From Methanomethylovorans sp041447285 (GTDB taxonomy: Archaea > Halobacteriota > Methanosarcinia > Methanosarcinales > Methanosarcinaceae): a DNA stretch of 64,000 bases. Below, one piece after another: positions 36,338 through 44,687 of this stretch. The position numbers and the translations under genes are program-made. Location: assembly GCF_041447285.1 (NCBI RefSeq), contig NZ_JBGMEB010000016.1:48733-112732 (forward strand). Direction: 5' to 3'. The notes below the pieces were generated by a model. The model had not been told where the DNA came from. It searched no databases and saw only the letters and a program-made list of their open reading frames with translations. The stretch's first letter is position 1, and the number at the start of each line of letters is the position of its first letter.

Positions 36338-37378
36338 ATGAGAGTGATGAAAAAGAATCTAAGAGATAAAGAGGGTGAAATTTCTATCTTAGCTGAGACT
36401 CTTGATGACCTCTGGCACCTTAAATATATTATTGAGACGGGAGACCTTGTCTTTGCTGTAACTAAAAGAAAATCTGACGTTGCAACCGATAAATTACGTC
36501 CTGAAAAAGTAGAAAAGAAAATTGTGAGGCTTGGTGTACGCGTGGAGAGCTTAGAATTCCATAAATTTTCCAACAGGCTCAGGGTACACGGTGTCATAGA
36601 GCATGGAATGGATATTGGTTCTCATCATACTTTCAATATAGAAGAAGGTACTGAACTGTCCATCGTTAAAGTCTGGAAGAAAGATCAGCTTGAACGGATA
36701 GAAGAAGCTGAAATTGCTTCTAAGAGGCCATCTGTTATAATTGTTGCAATCGAGGAAGGAGATGCGGACATTGGTCTTGTCAAGCATTATGGCATCGAGA
36801 TATATTCTCACATTAATCAATCGGCAGGTAAAGCTGAAGGTAATCTGAGGAATGTTTTTTTCCAGGAGGTACTCGATCAACTAATGCATGCTATTTCCGG
36901 GTCAGAATCTATTGTGCTGGCCGGACCAGGCTTTACAAAAGAGGATTTTCTAAAATATGCTCAGCAAAAAGAACCTGAAATGGCATCAAAGCTCGTCTTT
37001 GAAGACACGGCATCTATTGGCATGTCCGGTTTTCAGGAGGTGCTACGAAGAGGTGCAGTTGACAGGATCATGGAGCAGTCCAGGATAGCACGCGAGTCTA
37101 AACTAATGGAAGATCTCTTAAAAGAGATCGCGGTGGATGGCAAAGTAGCCTATGGTATGTCTGAAGTAAAAATGGCTCTGGATTATGGTGCAATTGAGGT
37201 ACTGCTAATCTGCGATGAGTTGCTCAGGGAAGAGCGAGAAAAAGGGGAAATAGATTCTTTTTTGCAGGAAGTGGAGCATTCACAGGGAACTATAGTGGTA
37301 TTTAGTACGGTTTTTGAACCAGGCCAGAAATTGCTGGCTCTTGGAGGGATTGCAGCTCTATTGAGATTCAGAATATGA
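36338..37378 (+). CDS. pelA: mRNA surveillance protein Pelota
   Basis: 346 residues of the archaeal Pelota/Dom34 family, an eRF1 paralogue that recognises stalled ribosomes with an aEF1A-type GTPase and helps split them with ABCE1. Sm-like N-terminal domain (TLDDLWHLKYIIETGDLVFAV), central eRF1_2 domain (RPSVIIVAIEEGDADIGLV) and C-terminal eRF1_3 domain ending in LLALGGIAALLRF. The GGQ motif of release factors is absent, as expected. ATG with AAGGTG upstream. Confidence 0.96.
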   Translation: MRVMKKNLRDKEGEISILAETLDDLWHLKYIIETGDLVFAVTKRKSDVATDKLRPEKVEKKIVRLGVRVESLEFHKFSNRLRVHGVIEHGMDIGSHHTFNIEEGTELSIVKVWKKDQLERIEEAEIASKRPSVIIVAIEEGDADIGLVKHYGIEIYSHINQSAGKAEGNLRNVFFQEVLDQLMHAISGSESIVLAGPGFTKEDFLKYAQQKEPEMASKLVFEDTASIGMSGFQEVLRRGAVDRIMEQSRIARESKLMEDLLKEIAVDGKVAYGMSEVKMALDYGAIEVLLICDELLREEREKGEIDSFLQEVEHSQGTIVVFSTVFEPGQKLLALGGIAALLRFRI

Positions 37379-37861
37379 TTGATGTGCACTTCTATTCATA
37401 TCTTGATTCTTAAAAGGCAATTATCATATTGTTTATTGTATTTAAAAGTGTCGAGATAGCATATTCTCTATTTTATTATATATTTACAAATAAATGATTA
37501 CAGGTACAAGTACCCCATTTTTAATCGTTTTTAATGGTAATAGCACGTCAGATGCTGTTTATTTGTCAATACGCCTCAATTGCATCTTAGAATGCGGTAT
37601 AAAGTCCAATATTGGTTAGATCTATTGTACTTTCTTTTCTGATTTTCTGCCATGCATGAAAGAAACAAAACACATATATACTGCTATTAGAAAGTGTCTT
37701 GTGTAGGAGGTGTTTGGCTAAGTTTGGATAGCTTACAGTGTATGTGTAACTTTGGATTTATCATTATGTAGCCCGTTTTCTTTGAAGGGTGGTATAACTA
37801 TACAGTAAAAACAATCTATGATCGTATTAATCATTATATATTATTTGGGAAGTGACAAACT
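37379..37861. promoter_or_regulatory. Long leader and promoter region of the acetate transporter gene
   Basis: 483 bases without a convincing ORF. A TATA-like CATATATAC at about 37672-37680 would start a transcript near 37705, giving a leader of about 155 bases. Within it GGAGGTG at 37707-37713 precedes a five-codon TTG frame, and a second TATA-like ATTATATATT lies at about 37834-37843. A short dyad GGTAC-AA-GTACC at 37503-37514 may end the Pelota transcript. No riboswitch class recognised. Confidence 0.45.
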
Positions 37862-38434
37862 ATGGAAGGAGAAGTAACAATTAAAGATACAACTGCAGGA
37901 AGCCCGGCAGCAGTAGGTTTCTACGGCCTTGGGTTTGCAGCTACATTTGCAGGACTTTTAAATATGGGAGTACTCCCGGATGGACTTATGGTAATTGCAA
38001 TGGCAATTATGCTTGGTGGTTTTGCAGAAGTAATTGCAGGTATGCAGTTATGGAAGAAAGGTGACACCTTTGGTGCAACAGCGTTCACAATATTTGGTTT
38101 CTGGTGGTTCGGCTTTTCATTTATACTCCTTGCACCAGCAGGACTTTTCAACCTGACAATGGATGCAGCAAGCAATCCATCAATGGCATTTTTCACGCTT
38201 GTATGGGGTATCATAGCAACTTTGCTCACACTTGGTACACTAAAGATTGGTCTAAAGATGCTAACCGTTGTCTTTGTAGTGCTTGACCTCACATTCTTCA
38301 GCCTTGCCGCTGTATTCTTCGGAATGCTGCCACTGGGAATCGCAGGCGCAATTACTTTAATCACAGGTCTTGCAGCACTTTACCTTGCAACTGCACTGGT
38401 TCTGAATGCAGTTGGAATGAAAATGCCAATGTAA
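37862..38434 (+). CDS. GPR1/FUN34/YaaH-family acetate transporter
   Basis: 190 residues, six membrane helices, beginning with a polar tail and the SPAAVGFYGLGFA motif that corresponds to the NPAPLGL signature of AceTr/SatP acetate channels; further FGFWWFGFSF and GIIATLLTLGTLK segments fit. Likely carries acetate or succinate across the membrane; acetate uptake would serve aceticlastic methanogenesis. Monocistronic, with a long leader and its own terminator. Direction and substrate are inferred from the family. Confidence 0.88.
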   Translation: MEGEVTIKDTTAGSPAAVGFYGLGFAATFAGLLNMGVLPDGLMVIAMAIMLGGFAEVIAGMQLWKKGDTFGATAFTIFGFWWFGFSFILLAPAGLFNLTMDAASNPSMAFFTLVWGIIATLLTLGTLKIGLKMLTVVFVVLDLTFFSLAAVFFGMLPLGIAGAITLITGLAALYLATALVLNAVGMKMPM

Positions 38435-38451
38435 AACAGGAATTGTAAAAC

Positions 38452-38485
38452 ATGGCCGGATTTAACCGGTCCATTCTCTTTTTTT
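38452..38485 (+). terminator. Hairpin terminator after the acetate transporter
   Basis: A stem of CCGG/CCGG and ATGG/CCAT with one bulged T around loop ATTTAA, followed by a run of seven or more T. It lies between convergent genes. Confidence 0.65.
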
Positions 38486-38496
38486 AAAAAATTACC

Positions 38497-39432
38497 TTAT
38501 GCTGGGATGCATCTTTGCGGGTTATCTATACAGATTATATCTTTTCCATCTTTGTATATTCTGACCACACCGCCAGATTCTGATACAATGAAGGCTACTG
38601 CAACAGTATCTCTTGTAATAGCTGCTGCGGATACATGTCTTCCTCCAAGGCCTTTATCGATGTTTATATCTCTGGCATCCACGTCCAGATATCTGCCAGC
38701 GGCGTGAATTCTGCCCTGTTCTGAGATAACAAATACCCCATCCAGTTGTGCAAGTTCTTTCACTGATTCCCAGTTGTGTTCTTCAAGAATATTACTGTCT
38801 TCCAAAGTTTGCCCCAAGTAGGGGTTAATGATCAGTGGATGCGATCTATTCATAACTTCATCCACATCGCCTACTATAAATGCAGTACCTACTTTTTTAC
38901 CTTCGCGCCCCTTTGTAGCAACGTCAAAGCAAATGTTCAGCACAGCACGCACAACCTCTGGAGATATGCGTTCCTCACATTCCCGTATCTTTTTTACCAT
39001 TTCGTTTTCTTTGAGGTTGTGGACCACTACAGCACAAGAATCTACGCTGCCGACAATTCCTATCACAGTTCCTTCGGGTATATTACCCAAAAGGTGTCCG
39101 ATAGCTGCTATGCTTTCTAGACTCTCTAGTTTATTGTATGATTGGTTAATTATGCTATCTGTGAAAGTTCTTGTTCCCTTGCCCAGGTTCGAGAATATAA
39201 GATGATCTATCAGTCCTTTCTGATCACCAAAAGAATGGTAAATGGGGACAGTTGTTTTCATTTCCTGAAAACATATGTCTCCGGACAGGATTATAGCTGA
39301 AGACCCCAGTTCCTCCGCAAGTTTCACGGCAGTTTCGATGATTATTATATTTTTTCCCATGTCATCTTCTCGCTTTTCCGTGGCCTCCGTTTCACGGTTT
39401 GGGTAACCAGCTATTATTCCCTTTTGATCCAT
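38497..39432 (-). CDS. dacZ: Diadenylate cyclase, DacZ type
   Basis: 311-residue c-di-AMP synthase of the archaeal DacZ group: an N-terminal pyruvate-kinase-C-like domain (ETAVKLAEELGSSAIILSGD) and a C-terminal DAC domain with LDGVFVIS, GRIHAAGRYLDVD and the GLGGRHVSAAAITRDT motif holding the catalytic RH. The ATG at 39432 is chosen because GAGGGG lies six bases upstream; it adds a 24-residue polar extension to the family start at Met 25, which lacks a good ribosome binding site. c-di-AMP commonly controls potassium and osmolyte transport. Confidence 0.93.
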   Translation of the reverse strand: MDQKGIIAGYPNRETEATEKREDDMGKNIIIIETAVKLAEELGSSAIILSGDICFQEMKTTVPIYHSFGDQKGLIDHLIFSNLGKGTRTFTDSIINQSYNKLESLESIAAIGHLLGNIPEGTVIGIVGSVDSCAVVVHNLKENEMVKKIRECEERISPEVVRAVLNICFDVATKGREGKKVGTAFIVGDVDEVMNRSHPLIINPYLGQTLEDSNILEEHNWESVKELAQLDGVFVISEQGRIHAAGRYLDVDARDINIDKGLGGRHVSAAAITRDTVAVAFIVSESGGVVRIYKDGKDIICIDNPQRCIPA

Positions 39433-39546
39433 TTTGTCCCCTCTATATATTATTATATAAACACCTTATCTCTATTAAAGGTACCTATTTGTGTCTACAG
39501 CGTCAGTATTTTATGTTGAAAAAACTACTTCTATAAAGGTGTTAAT

Positions 39547-40092
39547 ATGATCAGAGCATTCATAGCGATTGATCTTCCAACTGAATTTCATGCAAAAATC
39601 TCTGATATCCAGTCAAAGCTTTGTTTTCAGGGCTTAAGGCTAGTTGATCCGAATTTAGTGCATATCACTCTTAAATTCTTAGGAGATGTGGATGTAGCAC
39701 AATTGTCTGAAATCAATAATGCACTTGATAACCTGTTTTGTTCTTCTTTCGAATCACATGTATGTGGAGTTAATGTTTTTCCTGGAATCAAAAGTCCCGG
39801 AATCGTTTGGATAGGAGCTAATGGTGATTATTCTTGCATCTATAAACAAGTTGAATCCTCAATGTATGAAATAGGGTTTAAAAAAGAGTCACGTAAGTTT
39901 ACGCCTCATGCGACTATTGCCAGAGTTAAACATTTATCCTCTTCCCAAAATAAAGAACTTGCCTCAGTAATAGGAGATCTCCGGGATTTTGATGTAGGTT
40001 CAATGCATGTGGATACAGTCAAACTCAAAAAAAGCACTCTTACTCCACAGGGTCCCATTTACGAGACCCTGCATGAAGTTCGATTGCCTTGA
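39547..40092 (+). CDS. thpR: RNA 2',3'-cyclic phosphodiesterase (LigT/ThpR family)
   Basis: 181 residues with the two catalytic HxT motifs, HITLKFLGDV (about residue 40) and HATIARVK (about residue 120), of the 2H phosphoesterase superfamily. Opens MIRAFIAIDLP, typical of ThpR. Opens 2',3'-cyclic phosphates in RNA and may have ligase activity in vitro. ATG preceded by AAAGGTG. Convergent with apbE. Confidence 0.95.
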   Translation: MIRAFIAIDLPTEFHAKISDIQSKLCFQGLRLVDPNLVHITLKFLGDVDVAQLSEINNALDNLFCSSFESHVCGVNVFPGIKSPGIVWIGANGDYSCIYKQVESSMYEIGFKKESRKFTPHATIARVKHLSSSQNKELASVIGDLRDFDVGSMHVDTVKLKKSTLTPQGPIYETLHEVRLP

Positions 40093-40108
40093 GGTTATAT
40101 AGACCTTT

Positions 40109-41140
40109 TTAATTTCCTGTTGAATAGATTTCGTATTTATCGAATCCACTGGATCTTACTATTCTTTTGTCATTTGTTATTATAAGACATTCAACACCAT
40201 CGAGTTTCTCGATCATTTCAAGGCCATCTTTTTCTCCTAATACGAACACGGAAGTTGACAACGCATCAGAATCTATTCCCACAGGAGCGATGACTGTAGC
40301 ACTGATGAGGTTCTGGGACGGATATCCCGTACGTGGATCTGCAATGTGTGATACCTTTGCCTCCTCACTGAAATATCTTTCATAATTACCGCTGGTAGCT
40401 ATAGCCATATCACTGATTTGTACAACGGTTATTACTTGCTCAGTCATGTTGGGATTCTGCAGTCCCACTTTCCAGCTAGTTCCATCGGGTTTATGGCCAA
40501 TATACAGACCGTTGCCTCCAGCATCAACAAAACCGGATTCAATCCCATCATTGCGAAGTGACTCGATGGCTACATCAAGAGCATATCCCTTCGCTATTCC
40601 ACCCAGAGTTATTTGCATCCCTTTTTGTAGAAATATATCATTTTCTCTTATTGTTATATTGCTGGCGTTTACATACCTGAGTGTTTCGTTCAATTCCTCT
40701 GGAGTAGGCGGTTGATGTGTTCCTCCTGCTGAGAATTTACTTTTCCACAGATCGAGCAAAGGAAGGACTGTAATGTCAAAAGCGCCGTCGGTAATATGCT
40801 GATAATATATAGACTTATTGATTACATACGTTAGGTCATTGCTTGCATTGAGTATTTGTGAATCTTTGTTTAGTCTGCTCAATTCAGTTGTGTTATCAAA
40901 GTAGTCCATGCTAGAGTCTACATATTCCATCTTTTTGAAAGCGTTATCTATAGCCATCTTAGCATGTGTGCTATTTGTATCCACAACGTGAATAGTCACT
41001 ACAGTGTCCATTATATTTCGGCTTTCGTTGTATGTCTGTTGCAAACTTTCCTGGCTCGATCCATCTTTGTCGATGCAATTTATCACGAATGATACTGATA
41101 AAATCATTATCAGCAGAAGGGTAACAATTTTATACTCCAT
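40109..41140 (-). CDS. apbE: FAD:protein FMN transferase ApbE, lipoprotein
   Basis: 343 residues; signal peptide with a lipobox ending VINC at about residue 22, so membrane-anchored outside the cell. ApbE fold recognised from MDTVVTIHVV, LGGIAKGYALD, FVDAGGNGLYIG, HIADPRTGYP and DSDALSTSVFVLG; the last includes the Mg-binding acids. It transfers FMN from FAD onto Thr in target proteins. Encoded divergently from the Rnf operon, whose RnfG has a flavinylation motif, so RnfG is the obvious substrate. Confidence 0.95.
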   Translation of the reverse strand: MEYKIVTLLLIMILSVSFVINCIDKDGSSQESLQQTYNESRNIMDTVVTIHVVDTNSTHAKMAIDNAFKKMEYVDSSMDYFDNTTELSRLNKDSQILNASNDLTYVINKSIYYQHITDGAFDITVLPLLDLWKSKFSAGGTHQPPTPEELNETLRYVNASNITIRENDIFLQKGMQITLGGIAKGYALDVAIESLRNDGIESGFVDAGGNGLYIGHKPDGTSWKVGLQNPNMTEQVITVVQISDMAIATSGNYERYFSEEAKVSHIADPRTGYPSQNLISATVIAPVGIDSDALSTSVFVLGEKDGLEMIEKLDGVECLIITNDKRIVRSSGFDKYEIYSTGN

Positions 41141-41250
41141 AGTTCATGCAATGACATTAACAATCTTAAACTTAATTCAAATGGTCCCAATTGTCATGTA
41201 TTATCATGTAAGTTCTTTAATGGCCATCTTTAATAAAAGGAAGTGTAATA

Positions 41251-41364
41251 ATGATAGATTACAGTGGAGATTTGTCGGCAGGCTGGTATTCCAATAAAGA
41301 TACATATCTTCTGCTATTGAAGCATCAGACATTGGGGATTCAGACAGGGGTAATTGAAAAGTAA
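41251..41364 (+). pseudogene. Truncated tandem copy of the next gene
   Basis: An ATG frame of 37 codons whose first 12 codons nearly match the start of the 41407 gene (shared DYSGDLSAG) and whose remainder aligns without gaps to about codon 37, where it stops at TAA. Sequence similarity continues past the stop for about 20 bases (shared AAACAA). The two copies are offset by exactly 156 bases, and both have a short purine-rich element before ATG. Looks like a decayed or partial tandem duplication; a translated leader peptide is an alternative. Confidence 0.75.
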
Positions 41365-41406
41365 TCTGGAGATGTGAAACAATACTTTTCTAAGGGTGTG
41401 TAACAA

Positions 41407-41829
41407 ATGAAGGATTACAGTGGAGATTTGTCGGCAGGCTTGCATTCCAGCAAGGATAAATATTTAGTGGTAGCGATCCACCAGATTATGGAAGAGTGTG
41501 GATGGAGGGGCATTGAAAAGCAATTTTCTGATATGAAACAACATATAATTTATGTAAAATCTGCTTCTCTTCTTGAAAAAATAGAAGTCAAATCAAACAT
41601 CGTTGGTAATCATATAGATGTCGATTTTGTTGGTGTGACTCATAAAAAAGGATTTCTGGACAAGGTTTTTGATTTTAATGTAAGGGTTGTACGTAAAACA
41701 TTCGAGATTGATAAATACGTCACTAATGACTTCAAGATCACGAATGAACAGACCCTGAGGAACACTGTTATGGTTGTTATAAAAGAGCTTGAAGTTATTG
41801 CTACCCAAAAGCCCGAGAATATATCGTGA
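41407..41829 (+). CDS. Conserved-looking protein of unknown function upstream of mmcA-rnf
   Basis: 140 residues, soluble, alpha/beta-like composition, basic; no family recognised. It starts behind GGGTGTG and its TGA overlaps the region just before mmcA, so it is likely cotranscribed with the Rnf operon. A truncated tandem copy of its first third lies upstream. Possible accessory or assembly factor for the cytochrome or Rnf; only the position supports this. Confidence 0.8.
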   Translation: MKDYSGDLSAGLHSSKDKYLVVAIHQIMEECGWRGIEKQFSDMKQHIIYVKSASLLEKIEVKSNIVGNHIDVDFVGVTHKKGFLDKVFDFNVRVVRKTFEIDKYVTNDFKITNEQTLRNTVMVVIKELEVIATQKPENIS

Positions 41830-41840
41830 GTGTGATTAAT

Positions 41841-43325
41841 ATGAAAGCCAGTTTTCTCATTATCATTGCTATATTAATGCTTTTCATATCCGGCGCATAT
41901 GCTTATATTGGATATAGCGGAAATGAGGTCCTTTCATCGCATTATATGACGGATCAGAAATGGTCCGATAATGTGTGTATGGGCTGTCATTTAAGTACAA
42001 AGGAAGAAGTCAATGGTTCTTTCCATGTGCAGCAGGACATGGCTGAATGGTCTTCGTTAATGGGCCAAGGTGTCTTGTTTAGTAACATGGACAATGAAAC
42101 ATGGCTCCAAACTTATGCCCCGCTGCACCCAGGGGGGGGAATTCTTGAAGAATATGGTGCAGATGTGGATTGCATGGTTTGCCATGAACAAAAAGGATTA
42201 TACTCTTATCAAGCACGCGTTGAAAGTATCTCTTCTGGAAATATCTCCGACGCAAAAGATGCAGCAATTGAAGAGGCCAGGAGAGAGGCACAGCAAGATC
42301 CTCTATACGTGGCCAGTTATGCTTTGAATATTCTTACTCCTTTACCCATTGTTACTGAAATTCATGACGATGTCAATGGTGCACCCACTAAAGAACAGTG
42401 TGGTACTACTTGCCATCAAAATGAAGCATCTACCAGTGCAGTGGCATGGATGTCTGAGAACTATTCTGAATATGATGTTCATGCCAATGTAAATTGTGTT
42501 GAATGCCATGAAACAGATGAGCACCAGATAGGCCGCAGGATTCCTCTTGATTCCACTCACGAAGACTATGTGGAGGTAAAGAGCTGTGATTCAGAAGGTT
42601 GTCATGCAGGCATTTCTCACGGAGGCATTGTTGACGCACATCTTGAGACCATTGAATGTGAAACCTGTCATATCCCCATGTTGCCCGGAGGAAATATCAC
42701 CGGCAAAGCTCCAATAAGTAGTTTCAGCTGGGAAAATGGAGTTCTTGAGGAAACTTATCACGAGTCAAATTTCACTCCAACTCTTGCCTGGTCAAAGGGA
42801 ATATACAACGAAAAACTACCGGTAATGGGCAGTAAGGATGAAGAAGGCGTAAAGCTGAAAGCTTTCAACCCGATAAATGGTGTATGGTGGGACGAAGGAT
42901 TGGATCAGGATGTTCTCGCCAATCCAGGTAACAGTTCTTCATTGGGTAATCCGATTTCACCATCTGTTGTAAAAGCAGCTGATTCCAATGGTGATGGTAA
43001 GGTCACATCTTCTGAAATGCGTTCTTATGATGGGAACCTTGACAAGCAGCCTGATTATCCAAATGCCATCCTCAGGCATGTTGATCTTCTGTATCAGGTA
43101 AGCCACAACATTGTAAGCAAGGACATCGGAATGGCCGATCCTCTGAAATGTGACGACTGTCACGGCGTGTCTGCTTCAGGGTCTTTGCATGTAAACTGGA
43201 CACTTTTGGGCTATGATAAGGATCCAGCAGAAACAACACCACCAACTAACTTCTCTGAAAAAGAAATCCCAGTGACCATACCGGGACAAAAGCCTGTTGA
43301 GGTAGAGAGGGAGCCAGTGCTTTAA
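41841..43325 (+). CDS. mmcA: Multihaem cytochrome c MmcA (seven haem sites)
   Basis: About 494 residues with a signal peptide/N-terminal helix (residues 4-20), exported. Haem-attachment motifs at residues about 46 (CMGCH), 111 (CMVCH), 187 (CGTTCH, CX3CH), 219 (CVECH), 249 (CDSEGCH, CX4CH), 273 (CETCH) and 437 (CDDCH): seven in total, five canonical and two spaced-out. This matches the heptahaem MmcA that is cotranscribed with Rnf in Methanosarcina acetivorans and exchanges electrons with the complex and methanophenazine or external acceptors. ATG 41841 gives a clean signal peptide; a GTG at 41826 overlaps the previous gene. Confidence 0.93.
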   Translation: MKASFLIIIAILMLFISGAYAYIGYSGNEVLSSHYMTDQKWSDNVCMGCHLSTKEEVNGSFHVQQDMAEWSSLMGQGVLFSNMDNETWLQTYAPLHPGGGILEEYGADVDCMVCHEQKGLYSYQARVESISSGNISDAKDAAIEEARREAQQDPLYVASYALNILTPLPIVTEIHDDVNGAPTKEQCGTTCHQNEASTSAVAWMSENYSEYDVHANVNCVECHETDEHQIGRRIPLDSTHEDYVEVKSCDSEGCHAGISHGGIVDAHLETIECETCHIPMLPGGNITGKAPISSFSWENGVLEETYHESNFTPTLAWSKGIYNEKLPVMGSKDEEGVKLKAFNPINGVWWDEGLDQDVLANPGNSSSLGNPISPSVVKAADSNGDGKVTSSEMRSYDGNLDKQPDYPNAILRHVDLLYQVSHNIVSKDIGMADPLKCDDCHGVSASGSLHVNWTLLGYDKDPAETTPPTNFSEKEIPVTIPGQKPVEVEREPVL

Positions 43326-43337
43326 GGAGTGATCGTG

Positions 43338-44687
43338 ATGGAAATCAAAAGATTAGACAAATTGCCAAAGAGGGTGATAATTCCCCTCGCCCAACACAAG
43401 GGAACTCCTTGTATCCCAATGGTCAAGAAGGGAGATTCAGTTGTCATTGGCCAGAAAATAGGCGACTCTAAGGACAGCTACTCTTCTTCTGTCCATTCTA
43501 GCGTATGTGGTGTGGTCCACTCTATAGAGAAGGCTCCACATCCCGATGGTAATAAAGTGTTAAGCATTCTGATAGATACCATAGAAAGTGAGGAAAAAGT
43601 ACCGTTCTCTCCAATGAAGAACCCTTCCCAAAAGGATCTCATTGAAATAATTAAAAATTCGGGTATAGTAGAACACTATGGTGTTCCCACACAGACTGTT
43701 CTTAAGCCAGAGGGAAAGAAGATAGACATAGTATTGATAAACGCCACTTCTTCGGAATGGATTGGTGGGAAGTTCAAAGCTCCGTTAGAATACAGTACTC
43801 AAATGCTTGATGCACTCCAGCTTCTAATGAAAGCAGCAGGAGCCTCTAAAGGTGCGATTGTTATCCGAAGCGATGACCATGAGTCTATAGCAGCTTTTGA
43901 AGAATTTAAGTTGAAAGGGAAACAATTGATCGTAGCGCCCCTTATAGGAAACCGCAGGATAGGGTACTACTTGAAGGATCGTGAATCTAACATTCTGGTG
44001 GTTTCCCAGGAGAGGATATATGGAAAACGTATCCTCAACTTCTTCACTTACAATGTTACAGGTAGAAAAGTTCCACAAGGCTGCACTCCTGCAGATGTTG
44101 GTGTAGCTATATGTAGTGTAAAATCGGCAAAAGCAGTGTATGATGCTGTACACGAAGGGAAGCCCTATTATGAGACCTATGTTTCCTTAGAAGGTTTTGT
44201 GAATTGTCCATCTCATGTAGTCGTCAGAATCGGTACACCTTTTAAAGATGTAATTGAGGCATGTGGTGGCAATTCAATAACCTCTGGAAAACTTATCGCT
44301 AATGGAATGAGAACCGGAGTTGCCCAGTATACCGACGAGGTTCCGGTCACAAAGACCACTACTCGAATAACTTTCCAGAAACTTGAAGACGTAGACATTG
44401 ATGAAACAATTGCCTGTACTCATTGTGCAGCATGTGTGGATGTATGTCCTGTGGAACTGCTTCCAAACAAGCTTGCAGCTTTGGCCGATCAGGGTCGTTT
44501 TGATGAATGTCATCAGGTATATATTGATAATTGTATAGAATGCGGAAACTGTTCAGTGGTCTGTCCTTCCAAGATCCCTATTCTGCAGTTGATAAGATAC
44601 GCAAAGGATGCCATTGAAAAGGCCTATGAAGACATTCCTGGAAAAGAGTCTTCGAACCTTAAGCTTGGTTGCTGCGGAGGTGAATAA
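43338..44687 (+). CDS. rnfC: Rnf complex subunit RnfC
   Basis: 449 residues: N-terminal barrel-sandwich segment (IPLAQHKGTPCIPMVKKGDSVVIGQ), NADH-dehydrogenase-51-kDa-like Rossmann region (GGKFKAPLEYSTQML) and C-terminal ferredoxin domain with two [4Fe-4S] motifs, CTHCAACVDVCP and CIECGNCSVVCP. Peripheral electron-entry subunit, in methanogens probably taking electrons from ferredoxin. ATG 43338 is preferred; AAGGAGTGAT lies 5 bases upstream and the GTGs at 43329 and 43335 are within or too near it. Confidence 0.96.
   Translation: MEIKRLDKLPKRVIIPLAQHKGTPCIPMVKKGDSVVIGQKIGDSKDSYSSSVHSSVCGVVHSIEKAPHPDGNKVLSILIDTIESEEKVPFSPMKNPSQKDLIEIIKNSGIVEHYGVPTQTVLKPEGKKIDIVLINATSSEWIGGKFKAPLEYSTQMLDALQLLMKAAGASKGAIVIRSDDHESIAAFEEFKLKGKQLIVAPLIGNRRIGYYLKDRESNILVVSQERIYGKRILNFFTYNVTGRKVPQGCTPADVGVAICSVKSAKAVYDAVHEGKPYYETYVSLEGFVNCPSHVVVRIGTPFKDVIEACGGNSITSGKLIANGMRTGVAQYTDEVPVTKTTTRITFQKLEDVDIDETIACTHCAACVDVCPVELLPNKLAALADQGRFDECHQVYIDNCIECGNCSVVCPSKIPILQLIRYAKDAIEKAYEDIPGKESSNLKLGCCGGE

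Noticed and set aside
37921..38364. 147-codon minus-strand ORF inside the acetate transporter gene
   Set aside because: Pro/Ser-rich antisense reading of a helix-coding gene.
40084..40112. AGGT/ACCT hairpin with T-run between thpR and apbE
   Set aside because: Stem of only four bases; too weak to list as a terminator.
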